7,256 bases of DNA from an uncultured Blautia sp. (GCA_900541345.1 UQJE01000108.1:1-7256); one strand, 5' to 3'; positions 1 to 6,711 are shown, counted from the stretch's first letter. Translations and numbers: made by a program. The notes: generated from the letters alone by a model not told the origin.

Positions 1-7
1 CATCGCA

Positions 8-41
8 AGCGGAACCTTTGTTCCTGCTGGCTGTTATTTTT
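8..41 (+). terminator. possible intrinsic terminator upstream of the integrase
   Basis: The segment AGCGGAAC (8-15) pairs with GTTCC-GCT (20-28, with T25 bulged) around a CTTT loop. A T-rich run follows from 34 to 41. It could end transcription of an upstream element gene such as an excisionase, which lies outside the window. The stem is bulged and the T-run starts several bases after it, so this is weak. Confidence 0.3.
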
Positions 42-68
42 ATACTCATTTTTAAAGGAGATGGTAAA

Positions 69-1241
69 ATGCCGAAGAAAAAAAGAAAGAAATACCCAAA
101 ACTCCCTTCCGGATTTGGTACTATCCGATACCTGGGTTCCGGCAGACGGAACTGCTACGCTGTTCACCCTCCTGCTGTCATAGATGCGTTGGGGCATGTA
201 CAGCGTCCTGCTGCCTTATGTTATACCGACGACTGGATTAAAGGATTTACTATCCTCACAGCATACAAAGCAGGAACCTATCAGCCCGGAATGGAACGAG
301 AATTGAAAGTCAGCGAAACTAACGATGCAGACGTATTGGTACAGCGAATCATTTCAGATTATTCCACTATTAAAGGTGTCGAGGACAAGCATCCGGAAAT
401 TAAAGAGCCGACATTTACGGAGGTTTACGAAAAATTCATGCACTGGAAGTTCGAAGAAAACAAAAACGTCATACTGTCAAAAGCTTCCAGAAACAATTAT
501 CAGGTTGCTTTTAAAAATTGCAAAGCCATACACAACATTATATTCTCTTCGCTCAGGCACGAAGAATTACAAAAAGTCGTTGACGATTGTCCTCTTAAAC
601 ACTCCAGTGTGGAATTAATTGTGACACTTTTTAAACAAATGTACAAATATGCAATTATGTATGAAATTTGCTCGGAAAACAAAGCACAATACGTTAGCGT
701 AAATCGTCCGGAAGACGATGAGCAAGGACAACCTTTTACAGAAGAGGACTTAAAAACACTTTGGGCGCATAAAGAAGATGAAGGAGCTGCCATGATTTTA
801 ATTATGTGTTATTCAGGCTTCCGAATTTCCGCCTACAAGACAATGACTGTCAATCTCGAAGAGCGTTATTTTCAAGGAGGAGTCAAAACTGCTGCCGGAA
901 AAAACAGGATCGTTCCCATTCACTCTGCTATTTTCCCACTTGTGAAAACGCGAATGGAAAAGTACGGTTCCCTTTTGCCTATGTCCCTAACTGGTTTTCG
1001 TAAAAAATATTTTGACGTCATACTGGAGGAGTTGTCACTCACAGGGCTGCCAAAACACACTCCTCACGACTGCCGTCATACTTTTTCGGCTCTTTGCGAA
1101 AAATACAGTGTCCGCGAAAATGACAGGAAGCGCATGCTGGGTCATTCTTTTGGATCAGATATAACAAACGCAAAATACGGTCACAGAACTCTGGAAGAGC
1201 TTCGAAGGGAAATAGAAAAAATAGAGGTGATTTGTGACTAA
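69..1241 (+). CDS. tyrosine-type site-specific integrase of a mobile element
   Basis: This 390-aa recombinase would integrate and excise an ICE or prophage. The start at 69 is chosen because AAAGGAG (54-60) sits 8 nt upstream; a longer TTG-initiated reading from 18 would carry that ribosome site inside the gene. The N-terminus (1-60) is very basic and then resembles the arm-type DNA-binding domain of Firmicute integrases (LPSGFGTIRYLGSGRR). A SAM-like core-binding domain spans about 112-205 and the catalytic domain about 220-385. Visible catalytic residues are R252 (SGFRIS), a Lys at 273 or 278, H333 and R336 in HDCRH, H359 in LGHS, and the nucleophile Y370 (AKYGH). The motif around the first Arg is RISA, where many relatives have Glu at the fourth position. 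The gene appears intact. The target site is not known, and ICE versus prophage cannot be decided from this end. Confidence 0.93.
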   Translation: MPKKKRKKYPKLPSGFGTIRYLGSGRRNCYAVHPPAVIDALGHVQRPAALCYTDDWIKGFTILTAYKAGTYQPGMERELKVSETNDADVLVQRIISDYSTIKGVEDKHPEIKEPTFTEVYEKFMHWKFEENKNVILSKASRNNYQVAFKNCKAIHNIIFSSLRHEELQKVVDDCPLKHSSVELIVTLFKQMYKYAIMYEICSENKAQYVSVNRPEDDEQGQPFTEEDLKTLWAHKEDEGAAMILIMCYSGFRISAYKTMTVNLEERYFQGGVKTAAGKNRIVPIHSAIFPLVKTRMEKYGSLLPMSLTGFRKKYFDVILEELSLTGLPKHTPHDCRHTFSALCEKYSVRENDRKRMLGHSFGSDITNAKYGHRTLEELRREIEKIEVICD

Positions 1242-1251
1242 TTGTGACTAA
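1232..1251 (+). repeat. perfect 10-bp tandem repeat over the integrase stop codon
   Basis: TTGTGACTAA occurs at 1232-1241 and again immediately at 1242-1251. The first copy supplies the last codons and the TAA stop of the integrase. Short direct repeats next to an integrase gene are typical of arm-type or core binding sites for integrase or excisionase, which is the likely role here. That role is inference; only the repeat itself is seen. Confidence 0.75.
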
Positions 1252-1258
1252 TCGAACG

Positions 1259-1269
1259 ATTATAACACA
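1259..1269 (-). promoter_or_regulatory. possible minus-strand extended -10 facing the integrase 3' end
   Basis: Read on the minus strand this is TGTGTTATAAT, a full TGnTATAAT extended -10. No good -35 is seen 16-18 bp upstream, where the sequence is T-rich. Transcription from it would run antisense into the integrase gene. It could also be chance in AT-rich DNA. Confidence 0.25.
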
Positions 1270-1362
1270 TTATTTAGCTTGATAAAACGAAATAACAAAA
1301 TGCCGGAATTCTCCTAAAACAGTGAGTTTTCCAGTAATACAAAGGAAGTTGCGCTTTTGCCC

Positions 1363-1389
1363 TCTCTAAAGAATCTCTAATCTTAGAGA
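1363..1389. repeat. 7-bp direct and inverted repeats upstream of the kinase promoter
   Basis: TCTCTAA occurs at 1363-1369 and 1374-1380, with start points 11 bp apart, about one helical turn. Its inverse TTAGAGA follows at 1383-1389. This spacing is the kind used by OmpR-family response regulators, and the repeats abut the kinase promoter. An operator role is inference. Confidence 0.4.
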
Positions 1390-1397
1390 CTTTTTTT
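1374..1397 (+). terminator. weak hairpin plus T7, possible integrase terminator
   Basis: TCTCTA (1374-1379) and TAGAGA (1384-1389) form a 6-bp stem with a 4-base loop, followed one base later by seven Ts (1391-1397). The layout suits an intrinsic terminator, but the stem has only two G-C pairs and lies 130 bp after the integrase stop. It overlaps the repeat cluster and the upstream part of the kinase promoter. Confidence 0.3.
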
Positions 1398-1415
1398 AGA
1401 AATCTGTGTTATGAT
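1387..1415 (+). promoter_or_regulatory. candidate sigma-A extended -10 promoter for the kinase gene
   Basis: TGTTATGAT at 1407-1415 matches the extended -10 TGnTATAAT with one mismatch. The -35 region, 17 bp upstream at about 1387-1392, is poor (AGACTT), which an extended -10 tolerates. The predicted start near 1422 would leave a short leader of about 22 nt before the kinase ATG, including its ribosome site GAAAGGAGAA (1431-1440). Confidence 0.5.
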
Positions 1416-1444
1416 AGTTTTACTGTTTAAGAAAGGAGAATCCC

Positions 1445-2722
1445 ATGTTTCGAAAACTTCACACACAGATGACGCTTTTTTCTGCCGCAGCTACAGGCGG
1501 AATTTTAATTCTTATGACGCTTGTCTGCCTTTTTATTACAGAAAACGGTACAAAACAAAACAGTTATACTACTTTTTCTCAGAATGCACAGGCGTGTATC
1601 TCCTATCTGGAGACACAGACAATGCTTTCTCATTCCTGGTTTCAGGAAGCCCAAAGCAATTATGGTCTTTCTATTAAGATTACCGATAACCAAAAGCCAC
1701 TCTTCTTTGATAAGCTTCATCTTACAGAAGAAGAACAAGATGCCTTTAAAGAGGCATCGGAGCTCGCTCTAAAACAGGAAGGACTTGATTTATCCGGCTC
1801 CTTTCGAAATTCTCACCTTACAAGCTCCGCATTTTTTACCATGAAGAATTATTATGTCTGTACAGCTGTTATTCCTAAATCAGAAAATAATTTTTTAAGC
1901 GTAATTATTCTTCATTCCTTAAGCAATTTGAACCGGCAGCTTATAAATCAGCGTCTCGCCTTTTTCGTCGTTGTGCTTTTAGCTATATTGGCACTTTTTA
2001 TTTTTTCCTGGTTTTTCACAAGAAAAATGATACGTCCACTTTCCGAAAATCACAAACAGCAAACCGAATTTATTGCTTCTGCCTCCCATGAACTCCGTTC
2101 CCCTCTTACGGTTATCCTTTCCAGCATTCAGGCTATGGAAAAGGCTTCCCCCGAGGAACAGAAGCACTTTGCTTCCATTATAAAAAATGAGGGAAACAGA
2201 ATGTCGCGGCTCATTGGAGATATGCTCTCCATCGCAAATGCAGATAACCACTCCTGGAGAATCTTTCCCGCTCCCTGCGAACTTGACACGCTTCTTCTGG
2301 ATACCTTTGAAAAATATGAACGGCTGATGCAGGAAAAAAAGCTCCGCCTGCATATTTCTCTCCCGGAAGAGACACTCCCCACCTGCAAATGCGACAGCTC
2401 CAGAATTTCCCAGGTACTGTCTATTCTCCTTGACAATGCCCTCTCTTACGTCCCTGCCGGAAAAGATGTATTTCTTTCTCTTTCTCAGGGAAGCAAACAT
2501 TTTTATCTTACTGTAGCGGACAACGGTCCCGGAATCCCTGACAAACAAAAGGCTTCTGTTTTTCACCGGTTTTACAGAGCAGACAATGCAAGGAACAACA
2601 AGGAGCATTTTGGTCTCGGGCTTTGTATCGCTCAGGAAATCATTCAGCTTCACAAAGGCACTTTAAAAATCACAGACACAAAAGGCGGAGGCGCTTCTTT
2701 TATTATCCGTCTTCCAAAATAA
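1445..2722 (+). CDS. membrane sensor histidine kinase, two-component system
   Basis: This 425-aa protein has an ordinary class I sensor kinase layout. It has TM1 at about 11-31, an extracytoplasmic sensor region at about 33-168 with no family I recognise, and TM2 at about 171-191. The dimerisation domain carries phosphoacceptor H215 in SHELRSP. The ATP-binding domain shows the N-box (LLDNAL, N331), G1 box DNGPGIP (359-365), F-box VFHRF (372-376) and G2 box FGLGL (389-393), ending in GGGASFIIRLPK. GGAG sits 6 nt before the ATG. Only about 23 residues separate TM2 from the phosphoacceptor His, so there is no full HAMP linker. No response regulator lies next to it; the mobile element occupies the upstream side. 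The convergent exporter operon is a plausible regulatory target, but nothing in the sequence proves that. Confidence 0.95.
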   Translation: MFRKLHTQMTLFSAAATGGILILMTLVCLFITENGTKQNSYTTFSQNAQACISYLETQTMLSHSWFQEAQSNYGLSIKITDNQKPLFFDKLHLTEEEQDAFKEASELALKQEGLDLSGSFRNSHLTSSAFFTMKNYYVCTAVIPKSENNFLSVIILHSLSNLNRQLINQRLAFFVVVLLAILALFIFSWFFTRKMIRPLSENHKQQTEFIASASHELRSPLTVILSSIQAMEKASPEEQKHFASIIKNEGNRMSRLIGDMLSIANADNHSWRIFPAPCELDTLLLDTFEKYERLMQEKKLRLHISLPEETLPTCKCDSSRISQVLSILLDNALSYVPAGKDVFLSLSQGSKHFYLTVADNGPGIPDKQKASVFHRFYRADNARNNKEHFGLGLCIAQEIIQLHKGTLKITDTKGGGASFIIRLPK

Positions 2723-2726
2723 TGTC

Positions 2727-2779
2727 AGACAGCAGTGCAGGAGGGGATCAAAAAATCCCCTCCTGCTTATTTTCTGTCT
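2727..2779. terminator. strong intrinsic terminator between convergent genes
   Basis: A perfect 12-bp stem, GCAGGAGGGGAT (2737-2748) with its complement (2755-2766), encloses a 6-base loop of C plus five As. A T-rich stretch follows on the plus strand from 2767. An outer pair AGACAG (2727-2732) and CTGTCT (2774-2779) can extend the structure across a small internal loop. It should end the kinase transcript. It may also slow the exporter transcript arriving from the right, but the minus-strand T-tract is poorer. Confidence 0.88.
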
Positions 2780-2780
2780 T

Positions 2781-4055
2781 TTATTCACTTCGAAGTGCGT
2801 CAATCGGGTTTAAGTTCGATGCCTTTACAGAAGGCAGAAGTCCGAAGATAACACCGATCAGCATGGAAAATACAACGGAGGCAATAATTGCCGGCACACT
2901 GATCGCAGTGGGTGCTCCGGATACCTTCGCCACAACCCGCGATAGTCCGATACCGGATATAACACCTATAATTCCTCCAATACTCGTAAGAACAGCTGCC
3001 TCTGTAAGGAACTGGGCAAGAATTGTTTTTTTCCTTGCTCCAATCGCCTTTTTCAGACCGATTTCGCTTGTACGTTCTGTGACAGATACCAGCATAATAT
3101 TCATAACGCCGATACCTCCTACAAGAAGAGAGATACTTGCAATCCAGATAAGCTGCTGATTTGTACTCTGACTGAGCTTCTGCAGATTTTTTACACGTTC
3201 CATGACATCATCTGCCTTATAAGCAATCTTTGTGCTGCCAGAGGACTCCTCGGAAGCAGAAATTCCGGAATTTAAAATTTCTTCCGCACTTTTTCCGGCG
3301 GCGCTCATATTATCTGTGCTGTCCGCCTTGATAATTACATTTTCCGGCTCGTCAAACTTAAATGCAATGGGCCAGGATTTATTCGGAATCATAATGGAAC
3401 CCGTGATTTCCTGATGGTATTCGTCATACTGAGAAAGCGTCTGGATATTCGGCATATCATCCTCCCGCTTTGTGAGGATCCCCACAACCGTAAACGGCTC
3501 TGTGCCAATCTCTACCGTCTTTCCTATGGGATTCTCCCCCTCGAAAAGATTTGCAGCCGCATTCGTATCTACAAGAGCAACCTTTGCAAAAGAGTCATAA
3601 TCTTTCTTTCCGAATCCTCTACCTGCCTGGACGATATAATCGCAGGTATCGAGATAAGATTCGTCAATTCCGAACACCTTTCCTCCCTGGAAGCTTGTAT
3701 TTTTATAATACACACTGCTTGTATAGCTTCTGCTGTAATAAAAAGTTGCACTTTTTACATGGTCCAGTTTTCTTACTTTTTCTTTCTGCTCATTTGTCAG
3801 AAGCGGAGGCGCCTGATTTCCATTCATACTTCCATATTCCGCATCGTACTCATAATCTCCCTCTTTTAACACAATATCTACTGTGTTATTTCCGGAGCCG
3901 ATCAAATCCTCCTTAATCTGCTCGCTTGTTCCCTTAATTGTGGAAACAATAGCTATAATAGACGCAATACCAATAATAATTCCAAGCATTGTCAGGAAGG
4001 ATCTCATCTTATGCGACCATATTCCCTGAAACGCCAGGCGTATATTTTCAAACAT
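2781..4055 (-). CDS. MacB/FtsX-type ABC transporter permease (YknZ-like)
   Basis: This 424-aa membrane subunit belongs to a type VII (mechanotransmission) ABC transporter. TM1 lies at about 18-40, followed by a large extracytoplasmic MacB-type periplasmic core domain of about 43-298. The FtsX core has TM2 at about 302-324, TM3 at about 347-371 and TM4 at about 384-408. Diagnostic motifs are RTSEIGLKKAIGARKK (328-343), the cytoplasmic coupling region that meets the ATPase, and the C-terminal KASNLNPIDALRSE. The four-TM form excludes a ten-TM BceB-type permease. The ribosome site AAGGAGGG (4067-4074) overlaps the stop codon of the upstream fusion protein, with 11 nt to the ATG, so the two are probably translationally coupled. 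It is the last gene of the operon. The substrate is unknown; relatives export macrolides or peptides, or protect against peptide toxins. Confidence 0.95.
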   Translation of the reverse strand: MFENIRLAFQGIWSHKMRSFLTMLGIIIGIASIIAIVSTIKGTSEQIKEDLIGSGNNTVDIVLKEGDYEYDAEYGSMNGNQAPPLLTNEQKEKVRKLDHVKSATFYYSRSYTSSVYYKNTSFQGGKVFGIDESYLDTCDYIVQAGRGFGKKDYDSFAKVALVDTNAAANLFEGENPIGKTVEIGTEPFTVVGILTKREDDMPNIQTLSQYDEYHQEITGSIMIPNKSWPIAFKFDEPENVIIKADSTDNMSAAGKSAEEILNSGISASEESSGSTKIAYKADDVMERVKNLQKLSQSTNQQLIWIASISLLVGGIGVMNIMLVSVTERTSEIGLKKAIGARKKTILAQFLTEAAVLTSIGGIIGVISGIGLSRVVAKVSGAPTAISVPAIIASVVFSMLIGVIFGLLPSVKASNLNPIDALRSE

Positions 4056-4072
4056 AAAATTCTTTTCCCTCC

Positions 4073-6001
4073 TTAAAAGCCATACATTTCTTCCAGTGTG
4101 GCATCTTTTGTCTTTGCTCCGTCTTTTACATCGTCGCCGTATGGGAAAGCAACATAATCATCAACAGTCAATCCATCTTTAATCATGATATTATAACCGC
4201 CGTCCACGCTGGCTCCAACTGTAACAATTTGTTTCTTTAATTTTCCGTCTTTGTCTTTTTTATAAACATAGCTTGTCCCGTTTTCTGTACGCACAAAGGC
4301 TTTTGATATGATCAGAAGACTGGTATCAGAAACTTCTTCGCTGAGCATAATGTTCAGCCAGCTGTCTTCTCCTACCTGTACTGATTTATCCGGAATCGTT
4401 GCTGTAAAATTATAGTAGGACACATTTGGATTTCCATCACCCATATAAAACATATTTCCATCAGAGTCTATCGGATAATCCGACACGTCAATAACTTCTG
4501 CATCAAATTCTCCGCTGTCATAACTGGAACATTTTAAAATCGTCCCTTCTTTTACCTTATCAAGAAGAAGCTCTCCTACCTGCCCCTGTACATAATATCC
4601 TTCTTTGCTTTTTACTTTTAAGAAAGCATCCTGTGAGGTACTTCCGGTGACCGGGTCTCCTATATAGGCAATGGTTCCGTCAAGCTTGCTGTAAATTTCC
4701 CGGTTTTCCATCTTCCGCTCCAGTTTTTTGATTTTTAAATCGCTTTCTTCTATATCAATTTTCAGGCTGGCAATACGGTTTCTCTGAATCTTTATTGCCT
4801 CGTCTCTTGTAAGCGTCGTTCCGGAACCGCCTCCGCTTCCGTTTCCTCCGTCCTGCGGCTCTTCATTTTCTTCATATCTGGAAGCCTCATCAACGGTGAG
4901 TTCTGTCTCAGCAAACATATAAACAGGATTGGAGAGAAGACTTCCGTCTATGTAGTAGTACCCGATACAGGATACTTTTCTGTCCTGAAAATCACTGATG
5001 GTATCATTCTGATGAAACTCAAGCTGAAACCAGCTTCCTGTCTCACTTAGCTTTTCTGTTCCATCCTGGCTGTATCCTGCCATTTTATTGAAGAAGGAAC
5101 CCATTACCGTTATTTTTCCCTTTGCACTGCTGCAGAGAAATACATAGGGATCTTCCTTTGTGCCTGTTCCTGTAAAGGGCTCTGTATTATAATCAAGCGT
5201 CATATAAAAAGGCGCTTCCCCATCAGAGATTCCGTTTATATCGGAGGGATCTAAAATATCCGGTGTCGGTGTCGGTCCGTCTGGATCCGGGGTTGGTGCA
5301 GGCAGCTCCGGTTCCTGATTTCCTTCACCGGAAGTCAGATCATCCGAGGAAGGTTCATCATAGCTCACATCTCCATTTTGAATGGTTCCCTGTGTCTCTG
5401 TTTTATCACTTCCCGATGTCAGAGTATCGTCTCCTGATTCCAGAACCGTCGCAAGAACAGGGAAAAACGGAATAGCCGCCAGGTACATTCCCTGTGAATT
5501 TCCTGCTGATGCCTGCTTGTCGTCCGGAATATCGTCTGTTGTTCCATTCTCACCGCCTAAATTATCTGCATCTATGGGATTCTGGTCTGTCTCTTCCACA
5601 GGTCCTCCGTTTAAAAGGCTGTTTAATCTGTTGACTGCCTTATTTAAGTCCTGCTCCAGCTTCTGATGCTTCAGCTTTGCGATATTTAACTCCATTTCCA
5701 CGAGCGTCATATCAAACGTCATCAACTTATCTCCCTTTTTGACGGTATCGCCCTTCTGCACATATACATCCTGGATAATCACATCTTTATCCATTTTCAC
5801 ATTTTGGGAAACACTTGTCACGATCTGACCCTGAAGAGTCGTGCTTGGAGTATACCAGTTGCTTGCGATACTCCCCACATTTACAACCATAACCTCTTTC
5901 TGGTTTTTCTTTTTTACATAGGAAAGACCGCCTGCTGTCCCTCCCACCACAAGAGATGCGGCCACAACTCCTATGACTATTTTTTTTATTATGCTGCGCA
6001 T
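4073..6001 (-). CDS. membrane fusion protein (HlyD/MacA/YknX-like) with a large inserted domain
   Basis: This is the extracytoplasmic adaptor of the exporter, 642 aa, far above the usual 350-420. The start at 6001 is chosen because GAGGTGA (6006-6012) lies just upstream; an in-frame ATG at 6079 would bury 26 residues deep in the ATPase gene. A membrane anchor spans about 5-28. Half of a lipoyl-like domain lies at about 63-97 (YVQKGDTVKKGDKL), and the first coiled-coil helix at about 98-131. Residues about 132-396 are an insertion. The second helix follows at about 397-432, then the other lipoyl half (KLDGTIAYIGDPV), a beta-barrel at about 467-558, and a membrane-proximal domain ending in DGLTVDDYVAFP. 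The insertion holds an acidic linker, a hydrophobic patch (172-187), a Pro-Thr-Asp linker, a compact beta-rich region (262-370) and a Gly-Ser linker. The ATPase stop codon overlaps its ribosome site. Confidence 0.92.
   Translation of the reverse strand: MRSIIKKIVIGVVAASLVVGGTAGGLSYVKKKNQKEVMVVNVGSIASNWYTPSTTLQGQIVTSVSQNVKMDKDVIIQDVYVQKGDTVKKGDKLMTFDMTLVEMELNIAKLKHQKLEQDLNKAVNRLNSLLNGGPVEETDQNPIDADNLGGENGTTDDIPDDKQASAGNSQGMYLAAIPFFPVLATVLESGDDTLTSGSDKTETQGTIQNGDVSYDEPSSDDLTSGEGNQEPELPAPTPDPDGPTPTPDILDPSDINGISDGEAPFYMTLDYNTEPFTGTGTKEDPYVFLCSSAKGKITVMGSFFNKMAGYSQDGTEKLSETGSWFQLEFHQNDTISDFQDRKVSCIGYYYIDGSLLSNPVYMFAETELTVDEASRYEENEEPQDGGNGSGGGSGTTLTRDEAIKIQRNRIASLKIDIEESDLKIKKLERKMENREIYSKLDGTIAYIGDPVTGSTSQDAFLKVKSKEGYYVQGQVGELLLDKVKEGTILKCSSYDSGEFDAEVIDVSDYPIDSDGNMFYMGDGNPNVSYYNFTATIPDKSVQVGEDSWLNIMLSEEVSDTSLLIISKAFVRTENGTSYVYKKDKDGKLKKQIVTVGASVDGGYNIMIKDGLTVDDYVAFPYGDDVKDGAKTKDATLEEMYGF
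4814..5608 (-). other. insertion in the adaptor hairpin, with an unrecognised beta-rich domain
   Basis: This covers residues about 132-396 of the second adaptor. In order it holds an acidic Asn/Asp/Gly-rich linker, the uncharged hydrophobic stretch at 172-187, a second acidic linker, the Pro-Thr-Asp segment PAPTPDPDGPTPTPD (235-249), and a compact region (262-370) containing GTGTKEDPYVFLC. A Gly-Ser linker (385-396) returns to the second helix. The compact region has two Cys (C290, C345). I do not recognise the domain. Confidence 0.65.
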
Positions 6002-6005
6002 TTTT

Positions 6006-6677
6006 TCACCTCTTTTCCTGCAGTTCACCGTCACGTATGGTAACAACGCGCTTTGCATGGGCGGCAATATCCGGATCATGGGTGATCATGAGAACGGATA
6101 CACCCTCCTCATTTAATTTCTGAAACAGCTCCATAACCTGGGCTCCGGATTTACTGTCAAGGGCTCCTGTAGGCTCATCTGCCAGAAGAAGCTTCGGATT
6201 ATTTACAATTGCCCGTGCAATGGCAACTCGCTGCATCTGTCCGCCGGAAAGCTGATTAGGACGGAAATCCACGCGCTCGGCAAGTCCCACGCGCTCCAGC
6301 GCCTTCAGCGCACGTTCCCTTCTTTCTTTTTTGGGAACCTTCGCATAGTTCAGAGGCATTTCCACATTCGCCAGAGCTGTCTGCCTCGGAAGAAGATGGA
6401 AACTCTGAAATACGAATCCAATTTTATGCAGACGCAAATCTGACATTTCATTTTCCGAGCAGGCACTTATATCCTGTCCATCAAGAAAAAACGTTCCCTT
6501 TGTCGCCTGATCCAGACAGCCGATAATATTCATAAGCGTGGTTTTTCCGGAACCGGAAGGTCCCATGATTGCCACATATTCTCCTTCCTCCATAGAAAAA
6601 TTTACGTTCTTTAAAACAGGAACGCTCATTTTTCCCTGCTGATATTCTTTATATATATCCTTCAAATCCAAAATCAT
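6006..6677 (-). CDS. ABC transporter ATP-binding protein (MacB/LolD/YknY-like)
   Basis: This is a complete 223-aa cytoplasmic ATPase that powers the exporter. All motifs are present: Walker A GPSGSGKT (39-46), Q-loop Q91 in VFQSFHLLP, signature LSGGQ (143-147), Walker B LLLADE (163-168) with catalytic E168, D-loop GALD (171-174) and the switch histidine H200 in MITHD. The spacing and the sequence after the Q-loop fit the MacB/LolD/YknY group, which works with FtsX-type four-TM permeases such as the one at 2781-4055. The ATG has a ribosome site AAAGGAGAG (6687-6695) 9 nt upstream. It lies between two adaptor genes, 34 nt after the first and 4 nt before the second (TGA inside the next ribosome site), so it is an internal operon gene. 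Confidence 0.97.
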   Translation of the reverse strand: MILDLKDIYKEYQQGKMSVPVLKNVNFSMEEGEYVAIMGPSGSGKTTLMNIIGCLDQATKGTFFLDGQDISACSENEMSDLRLHKIGFVFQSFHLLPRQTALANVEMPLNYAKVPKKERRERALKALERVGLAERVDFRPNQLSGGQMQRVAIARAIVNNPKLLLADEPTGALDSKSGAQVMELFQKLNEEGVSVLMITHDPDIAAHAKRVVTIRDGELQEKR

Positions 6678-6711
6678 TCTAAAGGCTCTCCTTTGTCTTA
6701 TCTGTATACAA

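Larger units (their letters stand above)
1242..1444. other. non-coding junction between mobile element and kinase gene, expected to hold an attachment site
   Basis: No open frame of useful length or with a ribosome site is found on either strand over these 203 bases. Because integrase genes usually lie beside one end of their element, the attL or attR core should be in this stretch, but it cannot be placed without the other end. Candidate structures are the tandem repeat at 1232-1251 and a small inverted repeat AAAAC-agtga-GTTTT at 1316-1330. The right part, from about 1363, carries signals that look dedicated to the kinase gene. Confidence 0.45.

Noticed and set aside
18..68. Longer integrase reading from a TTG at 18 adding 17 hydrophobic residues
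   Set aside because: The strong ribosome site AAAGGAG at 54-60 sits at proper distance from the ATG at 69, and the added residues (a membrane-like stretch) make no sense for a DNA recombinase.
72..92. Integrase N-terminus PKKKRKK resembles the SV40 nuclear localisation signal
   Set aside because: A short basic stretch is expected at the DNA-binding end of an integrase and there is no eukaryotic context; the match is coincidence.
619..625. Third TTGTGAC-like copy inside the integrase gene
   Set aside because: Only seven bases match the tandem repeat and it sits in mid coding sequence; expected by chance.
1316..1330. AAAAC-agtga-GTTTT inverted repeat as the recombination core
   Set aside because: The arms are only 5 bp and A/T-dominated; without the other element end it cannot be separated from chance, so it is mentioned only as a candidate.
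1374..1389. Possible CRISPR-like or riboswitch structure in the junction
   Set aside because: There are only short 7-bp and 10-bp repeats without spacers of constant length, and the kinase leader is too short for a riboswitch.
1979..2653. 224-aa open frame antisense to the kinase
   Set aside because: It lies wholly inside a kinase gene with all motifs intact, has no recognisable domain and no convincing ribosome site; it reflects the codon use of the sense strand.
2623..3159. 178-aa plus-strand open frame over the kinase end and permease
   Set aside because: It runs through the strong hairpin at 2737-2766 and is antisense to the conserved FtsX domain; no independent support.
6002..6079. Longer start of the second adaptor at 6079
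   Set aside because: It would overlap the ATPase gene by 74 bases, has no signal-like start, and the ATG at 6001 has a good ribosome site followed at once by a lysine-flanked membrane anchor.
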